A stretch of 64,000 nucleotides of DNA from Ottelia alismoides (lineage: Eukaryota > Streptophyta > Magnoliopsida > Alismatales > Hydrocharitaceae): contig JAZKJV010004140.1 in the NCBI GenBank assembly GCA_037367405.1, forward strand, positions 62,001 through 126,000. Reading direction: 5' to 3'. Both the position numbers and the translations under genes were made by a program. Under the pieces are notes generated by a model. The model saw only the letters and a program-made list of their open reading frames with translations, ran no database searches and was not told the origin of the DNA. The first letter of the stretch is position 1. Every line of letters begins with the position of its first letter. Positions 1 through 8,992 of this stretch are shown in pieces.

Positions 1-298
1 TCATTAAAAATCCAAAAAAAATATTAAATAATTTAAAAAAAACCACCAAAAATAGTTGCTTCTTTTATTATATTTCCCCTTTTTGACCACTTCGTAGGCC
101 GAGAGGCCAACCCGTGCTCCTTGAGTTCGACCCTGGTCGCTATACCAGGTTAATCTAATAGCAGGACCGCTTTCGTGTTTTGATCGATTTTATCTATTAT
201 TGGTGGTTTATTTTTCTTGATCGAGCACATCTGAGTGATTGAGGTCGCAACGACCATTTCTTTTATACCTTTACTTAGTCGCTCAGAGCGTGTCGTCA
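1..298 (+). repeat. 5' LTR of element A (3' end only)
   Basis: Aligns with 13842-14139, the end of the A 3' LTR, and ends in TGTCGTCA directly before the PBS. It contains a short hairpin with a GNRA-like loop (GGCC-GAGA-GGCC near 99-110) and a TTCGACC box near 126. By comparison with the 3' copy about 3.3 kb of this LTR lies upstream of the window. Confidence 0.93.
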
Positions 299-301
299 GA
301 A

Positions 302-319
302 TGGCGCCGTTGCTGGGGA
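302..319 (+). other. Primer-binding site of A (tRNA-Asp type)
   Basis: TGGCGCCGTTGCTGGGGA is complementary to the 3' end of plant tRNA-Asp(GUC) with one mismatch (T for C at the 13th base). It starts three bases after the LTR end, as expected for minus-strand priming. tRNA-Asp priming is typical of Athila-lineage elements. Confidence 0.93.
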
Positions 320-472
320 GCACGGCTTAGTAGTCGATTTAATTCTCTCCGTGGTTTTCTTTTCGCGGCTTTTTGTATAGATTTCTGTAGATATATTTTT
401 CTGACATTTTCTTACAATAATCTGGTTTGACACTCTTGTGTTGGTTTTCTTGCGAGGGCCCGAGGATCGAGG

Positions 473-490
473 CGGCTTCTTCGGAAGCCG
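473..490 (+). other. Perfect hairpin with UUCG loop in leader of A
   Basis: Seven-base-pair arms CGGCTTC and GAAGCCG enclose TTCG, giving the exceptionally stable C(UUCG)G tetraloop in RNA. It lies about 155 nt after the PBS. Confidence 0.6.
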
Positions 491-689
491 ACGCAACCGC
501 GAGAACCGGAGGCGGCTCTCTTCTTCACAGAGCCACAGGAGAGCGCAGGAAAGCAAGCAGGAGTGCGGGAGCCGCGGAATAGCCGCGGATTAGCATAGAT
601 TAGATTAGGATTTATTATTCGCACATTTGAACTGATTGTAATAATACAGGTACATTCAGAGACACTTGAACTTTCGGGGTCTGTTTCGC

Positions 690-707
690 CGAGCACCGGT
701 GTGCTCG
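690..707 (+). other. Perfect 7-bp hairpin in leader of A
   Basis: Arms CGAGCAC and GTGCTCG enclose CGGT. It is GC-rich and about 200 nt downstream of the UUCG hairpin. Confidence 0.5.
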
Positions 708-948
708 GGGGACCCCTTAGTTAGTTCGGTTTTTCACGGTTTTTACGCGGTTTTTCTCTTACTGCCTTTTCCGGTTTCACGCGGATTTCCGAGCCCCTAG
801 CTGTAGGATTTTCTGCTTGATTGTGAGTAATTCATAGGATCCAAACACCCTAATATAATTGCCTGTTCCTATAGTGCGGTAATTGGACCTATAATAAAAA
901 TAATAATAAAATAGCCGTTCCATCACCTCCGAGCCTACGCGCCGCGAG

Positions 949-1004
949 CCCACCCCGTCAAGCGCTACTCCTGAACTTGACCTATCGAGAAGAGGAGGGG
1001 TGGG
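949..1004 (+). other. Two-tier inverted repeat in leader of A
   Basis: Outer arms CCCACCCC (949-956) and GGGGTGGG (997-1004) enclose inner arms GTCAAG (957-962) and CTTGAC (976-981). The outer and inner 5' arms abut directly, which favours one extended stem. Confidence 0.45.
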
Positions 1005-1687
1005 TCTAGACCGGACTCTTTGGATTAGAGGCTGGTGGTCGGCTAGCCGTTCTTTCAAGTAGCACTGCTGTTTAGGGACTCGGTTTTCCGCCTGCACCAT
1101 TTAGGTAGTTTATTTCCTGTCTTTAAATTCTGCGCGGATCACTTTGCATGTAGACTGCTGGAGTCAGGTACGCATTTCTGTCTCTGCATGCATCATTGAT
1201 TTCTCGCGCATCGGCTTTTTCGTCTTCTCCCCCTGTTTTGGATTAAATAACCAGGAGAATCGAAAAATTCGTTAGGCTTTTGTTTTTATTGAAAAATATT
1301 AAAAAGAAAAACCATAAAATTGGGACTGGCTAAAACTATTGACCCTAAAAGACACTCACCTTAAAAATTTGTCTTGGGGAGAGCAACCCCCTCATTGTTT
1401 GGTTTGCTTGCGCGAGAGAGTGACCCGCACCCTAGGTAGAGCCCTCCGGTGCTATTTCTAGCTGACTACCGACTCTTCCGTGCGGGCCAGTCGGTTGGAG
1501 TAGCATCGGGTATCCCAACAGGTCACGTAAGCGCTTTGATAGATTGTTTGTTCACCTAATAAAAACTGACAAGATAATCTGACCGAGCCTTCACGGTCTT
1601 CAGCTCGTGTTGCGTTGGTGAACAGAGGGGTTTGCATTTTGATCATAGTTTCTTCAGATCCCATCCGCACTACTCGACCAGATCACG

Positions 1688-4483
1688 ATGATGGGTAGAT
1701 GCTCTCTTAGGCAGCCGCTGGTTGCACCGCTTTCGGGCACGTCTACCCAGTCATCTAGGTTGGCCCGCGAGAGCCGAGACCAGTTCTCCGAGCCCGAGTA
1801 TGATTCCGCCCTGTTCCCCCTCGACCCCCTTTCTTTCGGTTCTGAGAGATATGAGCCAGAGGAGAGACTCACACATTTGACAACACCTGAGTTTGGCTCG
1901 TTTGATTTTGCAGACATTATGGCCGGCAGTTCTGAGGATCGCTCCCGTCAGCCTGAGCACTTCGTATTGGATCAGGGAGCGATCAACTCCACCCTGATCG
2001 CCTCATTAGAGACCGTCCAGCAGCAGCTGAGGGATCAGGGAGCATTCATGCTTGATATGAGGAGAGAGATGGAGCAGATGAGAGCAGAGCGAGAGCAAAG
2101 GAGAGAGGGACCGAGGATCCCAGATGATGCGGATGCAGCAGCCGCCGCAGCTGCGGCCGGAGGACCACCGAGACCGATGCGGGAGCTACACAACCCCGGA
2201 TCAACGCTGACGCACCACTGGGTAGTACTTCTAGCGATCGTGAGGGACTTCAAGTTCCCCCCGAACACTTTGCAGCTACTCCCCCGCTTCCACGGACTCG
2301 CGACAGAGGAGCCCCATCTCTACCTCCAGGAGTTCTTGATGATATGCAGCACTGTCCAAGACCGTCAGGTGGAACAGGACACGATCAGGATGATCACCTT
2401 CCCCTTCTCTCTAGCAGACAGAGCAGCCACCTGGCTGAAGCATCTGGGGAAGTTTGTTTACACCTGGGAGCAGCTCCGCACCGAGTACTTGAACAAGTAC
2501 TATCCACTCAGGCGGACGAATGCAACGAGGGCCCTGATCAGCAACTTCTCCATGCTCCCCAACGAGCAATTCCACGGGGCATGGGAGAGGTTCCGTGAGC
2601 TCACAGACCGATGCCCGCACCACGACATTTCGAAGCCGAACCTTGTGCAGAGCTTCTTCAGTGGGTTGACACCAGAGCTCCAGGGCCTGGTGAATGCTTC
2701 TTGCGGCGGGTCCTACTTCGCCAAGGACCACGACCAGGTCTGGGCCATCTACGAGGAGATGGCCGAGAATTATATGGTGATGTCCCAGACCCGGTTGTAC
2801 ACACAGGGGAGACCCCAACAGCAGCCAGGACCCGTGCAGTACCAGAGGATAGCACGGGTCGACGCCGGTCCATCCAGTTCATCCGCAGTTGCAGCAGCAC
2901 AGGTAGAGTCGTCCGCTGCGGATATGGGTATTATCAGCGAGAAGTTGGACCGGATGGAGCTGATCGAGAAGAAGCAGTGCCAGGGCATCACGCAGATGGA
3001 GCAGATGGCACAGACTCTGAGCGACATGAAGACCCAGCTCATGTGTCTCCAGGAGGCACAGACGGCTTCACAGCCCCGTCTTCAGTCGCGAGGCGATACC
3101 GGCGGCAGCAGCAGCTCGTCCCAGCGCTCCAGCTCCTTTCAGCAGCCTAGACAGGTTCACCTTGTACAGGCGGAGCCGTACCAGCCGCAGCAGCCCTCCT
3201 ACCAGTCACCACCATCTCCAGACATGCAGATGGTGGTATACCAGCCGGATCAGCCTCTGGCAATACTCCCGCCAGCCCCATACGATGCAGAGCCGTTGAT
3301 GGATGTCAACGGGATTTGGTATGACCGCCCCCAGCCTGGGATCCGACGAGACCATCCTGGATTCAGGTGGGGGAGTGGAGGTACCCAGCCCCAGCAGCAG
3401 TCATCCGGTCAGGGTGGGCAGTATAGCCAGCAGAGAGATCACCAGCAGCAGCAGCCCCCAGCCTACCAGCCACAGCAGCAGTCATCCTTCGTTCCTCGTC
3501 CCTATCAGCAACAGGGACAGTCTTGGAGACGTGAGCAGCAGGCTCACCAGCCACACCAGCAGCAGCATCCTTCCTTCTACCCCTCTCAGCAGCAGCAGCA
3601 CCAGTTCCAGCAGCCTCATTACCAGAGAGGCTACCCGTCGGGCCCCCATGAGAGCTCCACCTTGGATGACGTAGCCCGCCTCCTCACGGACCAGCAGGCT
3701 ACATTTAGACGGGAGATGGACGAGTTCCGCCAGGAGATGCGGGACCTGATGAGAGGGAAGGCCACCATCCCTGCACAGATAGAGCCGAATCCGAACAGCC
3801 TGAAGAGGAAATCTGAGCAGGTAGTTTCCACTGAGCATGCCACTCTTAGTGATCCATTTGATGATATGTCTGCGGATCTATTTGATGCTGATTTTGTTAC
3901 ACTTAGGAGCGGTAGAGCACCAGCAGGAGGCGCCTCATCTGAGCGACGACTCGAGGATCCACCCAGGGCGCCAGATGAGGAGGAGGAGAGCGGTACTGAG
4001 GCCGCACATGATGATGACGGTGGTACTGATGCCACCAAGGATGCTGATTCCACCGGCGGTACTGAGGCCGTTGCTTCACCAGTTCGAGGAGGTGGTGCTG
4101 ATGCCACCAGAGGAGCAGAGCCAGCCCGTGGTGGTACTGAGGCCACCGGTGTTCGTTTTGATAGAGATGTTGTTTTTCCTTCGGTTGATGTATCTCAGAA
4201 CGCTGTTTTGAATAAAGGAAAAGGTTTAGTTTCTTCTGGTCCCACTGTGGTGATTGATGTATGTGCGGATCCGACCGTCGAGCCGTCTAGGCCTTTTCCT
4301 AGTCCTTCATCTGAGAAGGACCCTGTGATCCCCTTCCCTAGAGCCCTTCAGATGGGGAAGGGGAAGAAAAGAGAAAAAGACCCAAAAAAGAGAGAGCAGG
4401 AGGAGTTCAGCCAGAGCATGATCGATAGATTTCACATACAGCTGACCCTTCAGGAGGCTTTGCAGCACATCCCCCTTCTCTAG
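1688..4483 (+). CDS. gag: Gag polyprotein region of element A
   Basis: 931 codons from an ATGATG whose MMGR start is shared with B (MMGRRS) and approximately with C and D (MLGRRS), which supports this start. Residues about 165-365 are the capsid-like retrotransposon gag domain: LYLQEF, TFPFSLADRAATWLKHL, a NEQFHGAWERF helix and CPHHDI. A coiled-coil-like stretch follows (about 415-465), then a Gln/Pro/Ser-rich region (about 470-650) with CAG runs, and an acidic Gly-Thr-Glu-Ala-Thr repeat region (about 755-830). No CCHC zinc knuckle is visible. It would form the cytoplasmic particle. The ORF ends at TAG 4481-4483, in the same frame as pol; the aligned codon in B is AAA (Lys). Either a point mutation or a readthrough site; I favour mutation. 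Confidence 0.88.
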   Translation: MMGRCSLRQPLVAPLSGTSTQSSRLARESRDQFSEPEYDSALFPLDPLSFGSERYEPEERLTHLTTPEFGSFDFADIMAGSSEDRSRQPEHFVLDQGAINSTLIASLETVQQQLRDQGAFMLDMRREMEQMRAEREQRREGPRIPDDADAAAAAAAAGGPPRPMRELHNPGSTLTHHWVVLLAIVRDFKFPPNTLQLLPRFHGLATEEPHLYLQEFLMICSTVQDRQVEQDTIRMITFPFSLADRAATWLKHLGKFVYTWEQLRTEYLNKYYPLRRTNATRALISNFSMLPNEQFHGAWERFRELTDRCPHHDISKPNLVQSFFSGLTPELQGLVNASCGGSYFAKDHDQVWAIYEEMAENYMVMSQTRLYTQGRPQQQPGPVQYQRIARVDAGPSSSSAVAAAQVESSAADMGIISEKLDRMELIEKKQCQGITQMEQMAQTLSDMKTQLMCLQEAQTASQPRLQSRGDTGGSSSSSQRSSSFQQPRQVHLVQAEPYQPQQPSYQSPPSPDMQMVVYQPDQPLAILPPAPYDAEPLMDVNGIWYDRPQPGIRRDHPGFRWGSGGTQPQQQSSGQGGQYSQQRDHQQQQPPAYQPQQQSSFVPRPYQQQGQSWRREQQAHQPHQQQHPSFYPSQQQQHQFQQPHYQRGYPSGPHESSTLDDVARLLTDQQATFRREMDEFRQEMRDLMRGKATIPAQIEPNPNSLKRKSEQVVSTEHATLSDPFDDMSADLFDADFVTLRSGRAPAGGASSERRLEDPPRAPDEEEESGTEAAHDDDGGTDATKDADSTGGTEAVASPVRGGGADATRGAEPARGGTEATGVRFDRDVVFPSVDVSQNAVLNKGKGLVSSGPTVVIDVCADPTVEPSRPFPSPSSEKDPVIPFPRALQMGKGKKREKDPKKREQEEFSQSMIDRFHIQLTLQEALQHIPLL

Positions 4484-7348
4484 CGATCCTTGAGAGACAG
4501 GACCACAGTCAGGAGGAGGAGGAGGAACCACACTTCAGAGATTCATGTGCTGACGAAAGCCACGTGCTTCGCGATCCAGAACCGTCTGCCGGCCAAGAGG
4601 CCAGATTCAGGGGCCCCGTATGTCAGATGTCAGATTAGTGAGCAGAGGTTCGACCGAACTCTATTGGATAGCGGATCGTCGATCAACCTCCTTCCGGCAG
4701 CCCTTCTCGACCGCTTCGAGTTGGGCACTCTTAGACAGAGCAGGACAGTCCTTCAGTTTGCTGATCGATCTGTCAAGAGGCCGAAGGGGTTGTTGCGAGA
4801 CGTTATCGTCACGATTCAGGGACTGAAATTCCCCGTGGACTTCGTAGTGTTGGACATGGAGATCCCTGATTCAGTGGCCGATACCCCCATCATCCTTGGT
4901 CGTCCGTTCTTGGCCACAGCCAAGGCGGTGACTGATCATGATAGCAGGAAGGTATACTTTCGTGTCGAGGGCGAGAGTGTACAGATAGAGATGGTCGAGG
5001 ACTACAGAGCCAGAGAGAGAGCATGCTCAGAGACTAGCACAGATACAGAGCAGCTGACAGATGCCGGGCTAGACATCCACCAGGACTGTGACTTTGTGAT
5101 CACAGATGATGAGGCAGCATGGGCAGACCCTTCCGCACATGCCATCCTCTCATTTCCAGACACCACTGATGCAGAGATGACAGCAGAGGAGAGCTTGGAG
5201 AGCACAGCCCTGGTCCAGGATACGACAGAGGCAGCAGAGCCGATTCTCGATCGCGACACGGTTTCTAGTGATGGTGGTACTGAGGCCACCTTGTGTGACG
5301 GTGGTACTGATGCCACCTTGTTCGATGCAGATCCCTCGGATTCAGAGTCTGATTGGGTAGATTGTGATGACCAGATGCCAGACCTGAGTCCACCTGAGCC
5401 TACAGATGAGGAGGAGGTAGAGGCAGAGCAGATCAGAGACAGCACAGTTGAGCAACCTCCTCCAGATCCAGTTTGCGAGAGCTCGTATTCTTTCTTCCAG
5501 GCAGATTTGGCAGATTTAGCAGCATTCACGCACCTTCTTCCGAGGCCAGATTTGCCAGCACCCAACTGTCCAGAGCTGAATCCGCTCCCTACTTCGCTAA
5601 AGTATCGGTTCCTTGCGGGCGAACCTGAGATGTACCCAGTCATCATCTCCGCCGATCTGACTGGAGAGCAAGAATCCCGTTTGATGGGGGTTCTTGAAAA
5701 GAACCGCAAGGCAATTAGATGGAGCGTAGCAGATCTCCATGGGATTAGTCCATCAGTGTGCTCCCACCATATTTATCTCGAGGAGGGGGTGAAGCCGTCG
5801 TGTGAGTTCCAGCGGCGACTGAACCCCAACCTGAGAGAGGTTGTGATGAAGGAAATATCAAAATGGTGGAGTGCATATTTCATTTATCCCATTTCCGACT
5901 CCAAATGGGTCAGCCCTTTGCATGTGGTGCCCAAGAAGACGAGCATCACGACTGTGATCAGTGAGTCGGGAGAGGAGATTGCTACACGAGTACCCACCTC
6001 TTGGAGGGTCTATGTTGACTACAGGAGACTCAACCAGGCAACCAAGAAGGACCATTTCCCCCTGCCTTTTATTGACCAGATTATTGAGAGACTGGCAGGG
6101 AAGAGCCATTATTGCTTCCTGGATGGGTATTCGGGCTACAACCAGGTGGCCATCGCTCCTGAGGATCAGGAGAAGACCACCTTTACCTGTCCCTTTGGTA
6201 CATATGCCGTTCGACGCATGCCATTTGGGCTATGCAATGCCCCTGCGACTTTTCAGAGGTGCATGCTGTCGATCTTTTCGGACATGGTAGGGGAGTGTTT
6301 GGAGGTCTTCATGGACGATTTCTCGGTCTACGGCGACGGATTCGACTCCTGTCTTGACTGCCTGGACCGAGTACTCCAGCGATGTATTGAGTACCATTTG
6401 GGTCTATCTTGGGAGAAGAGTCACTTCATGGTGACTCAAGGGACGGTGCTTGGCCACATCATCTCCAATAGGGGCATGGAGGTTGATCCGGCCAAGGTTG
6501 ATGTCATTAGAAAACTCGCACCGCCGTCCAATTTGAGACAACTACGGTCATTCCTGGGGCACGTTGGATTTTATAGGAGATTTATTCAAGATTTCAGCAG
6601 GATTGCCCGGCCGTTGACTGACCTCTTAACGAAAGACACCGAGTTCCTTGTCGATGACAAGTGTCTTTCGTCCTTTGCGACTCTCCAGCAGTGTGTGATT
6701 AAGGCTCCTGTCCTCCAGCCGCCTGATTGGTCTCTCCCATTCGAGATCATGACGGATGCCTCCGATTTTGCCGTAGGGGCAGTGCTGGGACAGAGGAGGG
6801 ATGGAGTCCCGTTTGCTATCCACTACGCTAGCCGCACATTGGATTCCACCCAGAGGAATTACACGGTCACAGAGAAGGAGATGCTAGCCATAGTGTTCGC
6901 CCTAGATAAGTTTCGATCTTATATCATTGGATCTAGAGTGACTTTGTACATAGATCACACCGCCATCAGGTACCTCATGGCAAAGAAGGATGCCAAGGCC
7001 AGACTGACTAGATGGATTCTTCTACTCCAGGAGTTCGACATTGAGATTAAGGATAAGCCTGGAGTCAAGAATGTGGTGGCGGATCACCTCTCCCGTTTAG
7101 AGCAGCCTGAGGAGTCTGAGCAGATTGATCCCATTCGAGATACCTTCCCAGATGAGGCGATCCTTGCTATCGCCTCACTCCCGTGGTATGCCGATATTGT
7201 GAACTTTCTCGTTGCTGGGAAAGTCCCACAAGATTGGCCCAGGCAGAGGCTTGAGACCTTCCTTGCGAAGGCCAAGTCCTACCACTGGGAGGATCCCATC
7301 CTTTACCATGAAGGAGGGGATAGCGTCTGGCATCGGTGCATTCCTTAG
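4484..7348 (+). CDS. pol: Protease, reverse transcriptase, RNase H and integrase N-terminus of element A
   Basis: Continues the gag frame after the TAG at 4481. Retroviral-type aspartic protease shows LLDSGSSINLLP (active Asp near 4670) and the flap-side IILGRPFLAT near 4890. A long acidic linker (about 4990-5580) with GGTEAT/GGTDAT repeats separates it from RT. RT starts near VSPLHVVPKK (5910), then YVDYRRLN, FLDGYSGYNQVAI, MPFGLCNAPATFQRC and the catalytic FMDD near 6310. RNase H shows DASDFAVGAVL (near 6755), the TEKEMLA motif and YIDHTAI. Integrase begins after VADHLSRL. The frame is stopped by TAG at 7346-7348, where B has CAA, and continues unshifted beyond it. Made as part of a Gag-Pol polyprotein and acting in the particle and at integration. 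Confidence 0.88.
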   Translation, partial: RSLRDRTTVRRRRRNHTSEIHVLTKATCFAIQNRLPAKRPDSGAPYVRCQISEQRFDRTLLDSGSSINLLPAALLDRFELGTLRQSRTVLQFADRSVKRPKGLLRDVIVTIQGLKFPVDFVVLDMEIPDSVADTPIILGRPFLATAKAVTDHDSRKVYFRVEGESVQIEMVEDYRARERACSETSTDTEQLTDAGLDIHQDCDFVITDDEAAWADPSAHAILSFPDTTDAEMTAEESLESTALVQDTTEAAEPILDRDTVSSDGGTEATLCDGGTDATLFDADPSDSESDWVDCDDQMPDLSPPEPTDEEEVEAEQIRDSTVEQPPPDPVCESSYSFFQADLADLAAFTHLLPRPDLPAPNCPELNPLPTSLKYRFLAGEPEMYPVIISADLTGEQESRLMGVLEKNRKAIRWSVADLHGISPSVCSHHIYLEEGVKPSCEFQRRLNPNLREVVMKEISKWWSAYFIYPISDSKWVSPLHVVPKKTSITTVISESGEEIATRVPTSWRVYVDYRRLNQATKKDHFPLPFIDQIIERLAGKSHYCFLDGYSGYNQVAIAPEDQEKTTFTCPFGTYAVRRMPFGLCNAPATFQRCMLSIFSDMVGECLEVFMDDFSVYGDGFDSCLDCLDRVLQRCIEYHLGLSWEKSHFMVTQGTVLGHIISNRGMEVDPAKVDVIRKLAPPSNLRQLRSFLGHVGFYRRFIQDFSRIARPLTDLLTKDTEFLVDDKCLSSFATLQQCVIKAPVLQPPDWSLPFEIMTDASDFAVGAVLGQRRDGVPFAIHYASRTLDSTQRNYTVTEKEMLAIVFALDKFRSYIIGSRVTLYIDHTAIRYLMAKKDAKARLTRWILLLQEFDIEIKDKPGVKNVVADHLSRLEQPEESEQIDPIRDTFPDEAILAIASLPWYADIVNFLVAGKVPQDWPRQRLETFLAKAKSYHWEDPILYHEGGDSVWHRCIP

Positions 7349-8464
7349 GAGGAACACCATAGCGTCCTCACTTACTGCCACAAGCTTGAGGCAGGAGGAC
7401 ATCATTCTGGGAGGAGAACGGCACAGAAAGTGCTCCAATCCGGCTTGTGGTGGCCTACCCTCTTCAAGGACTCTGATGAGTTCGTGAAAAGGTGTACTGA
7501 CTGTCAGAGGATGGGCACTTGTGGACAACGTGATATGATGCCGATGCAGCCCATTCATTTCTGTGAGGTTTTTGACGCATGGGGCATCGATTTCATGGGT
7601 CCATTCCCTAAGAGTCAGGGATTTGAGTACATTCTGTTGGCCGTTGATTATGTTAGTCGTTGGGTTGAGGCCATCCCCGCCCGAGCCGCTGATGCGAGGA
7701 CAGTTTGCAGATTTTTGAGGAAGCACATCATCACGCGGTTCGGGGTTCCACGAGTTCTGATTTCTGATGGGGGGTCTTATTTCATCAACGACCAGGTGAA
7801 GGCCCTTGCTAGCGAGTTCAGTATAGACCATCGTGTTGCTATACCTTACCATCCACAGACGAATGGTCTAGCCGAGGTCTCGAACAGGGAGATCAAGACT
7901 ATTTTGCAGAAAGTCGTCCGCCCTGACCGAAAGGATTGGTCACAGCTTTTGGACTCGGTCTTGTGGGCATATAGGACTTCTTTCAAGACACCATTGGGCA
8001 CATCTCCCTTTCGCCTCGTATATGGCAAGCCGTGCCATTTACCTGTTGAGCTGAGGCACAAGTCACTTTGGGCAGTTACAGATATTCTTATGGATCCAGA
8101 TGGTATAGGAGACCAGAGGAGGGCAGAGTTAGCTGCCCTGGAGGAGCTTAGAGATACAACTTTCTCAAACAGCCTACAGTATAAGGAGAGAGTGAAGGAG
8201 TGGCATGATTCTCATATCAGCCACAAGCATTTTGAGATTGGACAGAGAGTATGGTTGTTTGATGCGAGGCTTCGTTTGTTTCCAAGGAAGCTGCAGAGCA
8301 AATGGAAGGGACCCTACTTGGTCAGAAAGGTACACGACAACGGTAGCATTGATATATCCGAGTTGTCTTCTGAGAGTACCTTTCGAGTGAACGGCCAGCG
8401 GCTCAAGCCATTTCTAGATCATGAGCCGCGGGTCGTTGATGTTGCCCCTATTCATTTTGCGTGA
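7349..8464 (+). CDS. pol: Integrase, main part, of element A
   Basis: Same frame as 4484-7348; only the TAG at 7346 separates them. The zinc-binding HHCC module spans the break (HKLEAGGHH at about 7379-7408, then CTDC at about 7497-7508). The catalytic core is intact: Asp at 7589 (GIDFMG), Asp at 7766 (LISDGG) and Glu at 7874 (AEVSNREIK), a DD35E spacing. The C-terminal domain carries the GPF/Y-like FPRKLQSKWKGPYLV and ends VAPIHFA. No chromodomain follows, as expected for Athila. If the TAG blocks translation this part is not made, though an internal ATG at 7430 could start a protein lacking part of the zinc module. Confidence 0.87.
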   Translation, partial: EEHHSVLTYCHKLEAGGHHSGRRTAQKVLQSGLWWPTLFKDSDEFVKRCTDCQRMGTCGQRDMMPMQPIHFCEVFDAWGIDFMGPFPKSQGFEYILLAVDYVSRWVEAIPARAADARTVCRFLRKHIITRFGVPRVLISDGGSYFINDQVKALASEFSIDHRVAIPYHPQTNGLAEVSNREIKTILQKVVRPDRKDWSQLLDSVLWAYRTSFKTPLGTSPFRLVYGKPCHLPVELRHKSLWAVTDILMDPDGIGDQRRAELAALEELRDTTFSNSLQYKERVKEWHDSHISHKHFEIGQRVWLFDARLRLFPRKLQSKWKGPYLVRKVHDNGSIDISELSSESTFRVNGQRLKPFLDHEPRVVDVAPIHFA

Positions 8465-8596
8465 TATGTGGTCTCTTGACTCACATCTTTTGCATCTCAC
8501 GCCTGATTATCACTGTTCTTCCGACTTGTATAGATCCAGTTGTCCATATCATTCTATTCTTTAGTCCCACATCCCTTTTCTCATCTTATGATTATG

Positions 8597-8633
8597 CTAG
8601 ACTTAGGGTGTACTTTACCCTAAGTATAGGGGG
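8597..8633 (+). other. PPT-like hairpin 1 (A)
   Basis: Arm CTAGACTTAGGG (8597-8608) pairs, with one mismatch, with CCCTAAGTATAG (8618-8629), which runs into GGGGG. The 3' arm plus G-run copies the real polypurine tract AAGTATAGGGGG at 10540-10552. Confidence 0.7.
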
Positions 8634-8684
8634 ATGTAGGACCTGCGGGTATTCTTTTCATTCTTTCTGCCCCTGTTTTGCTGC

Positions 8685-8723
8685 CTATACTTAGGGATAT
8701 TTGACCCTAAGTATAGGGGGGGG
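8685..8723 (+). other. PPT-like hairpin 2 (A)
   Basis: Perfect 12-bp arms, CTATACTTAGGG (8685-8696) and its complement (8705-8716), with an 8-nt loop, then a run of eight G. Confidence 0.72.
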
Positions 8724-8770
8724 CAGACTCTGTGTCTTCTTCACTCAGATTTCCCTTCATGTACAGCTTG

Positions 8771-8806
8771 CTATACTTAGGATTAGTTAATCCTAAGTAT
8801 AGGGGG
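8771..8806 (+). other. PPT-like hairpin 3 (A)
   Basis: Perfect 15-bp arms, CTATACTTAGGATTA (8771-8785) and its complement (8788-8802), separated by only GT, then GGGGG. As DNA this is a near-perfect cruciform-capable palindrome. Confidence 0.75.
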
Positions 8807-8848
8807 AAACCACCGAGTTCCTCTCTTTCTATTCATTTATTCGTTTCT

Positions 8849-8992
8849 GTACTTAGCCATTCCTTTTCACTTCCCTTTTACTAAGCACGAGTTATGTCTT
8901 CTTCATCTCTCTTGATCACTCTAAGGACATCGTTCGAGCTAAGTATAGGGGGGGTGTGTATATATTTCATATATACTTTAGCCATAACTCGT
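8849..8992 (+). other. PPT-like structure 4 (A), wide loop
   Basis: TGTACTTAG (8849-8857) faces CTAAGTATA (8939-8947) followed by seven G (8948-8954). An interleaved 10-bp inverted repeat, ACGAGTTATG (8887-8896) and CATAACTCGT (8983-8992), crosses it, so the two stems could form a pseudoknot-like fold or alternate. Confidence 0.55.

Larger units (their letters stand above)
320..1687 (+). other. 5' leader of element A (noncoding, structured)
   Basis: About 1.37 kb between PBS and the gag start without a convincing ORF. The first 700 bp are GC-rich and hold three strong inverted repeats (listed separately). The part from about 1300 to 1400, ending in a TTGGGGAGAGCAACCCCCTC motif, is recognisably shared with the leaders of B (near 15520-15600) and E (near 41380-41460). 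Likely roles are genomic RNA dimerisation and packaging; this is inference from position. Confidence 0.75.

Noticed and set aside
3400..3620. CAG trinucleotide expansion as a separate repeat locus
   Set aside because: It is the Gln-rich coding segment of gag with mixed CAG/CAA and intervening codons, not a pure microsatellite.
5002..5709. 235-codon minus-strand ORF opposite A pol
   Set aside because: Antisense shadow of the acidic linker; Ser-rich by composition; not supported as a gene, even though some Ogre/Athila elements do have antisense ORFs.
8597..8954. Regularly spaced palindromic repeats resembling a CRISPR array
   Set aside because: Only four imperfect units, eukaryotic retroelement context, no cas genes, and the repeats equal the element's own polypurine tract.
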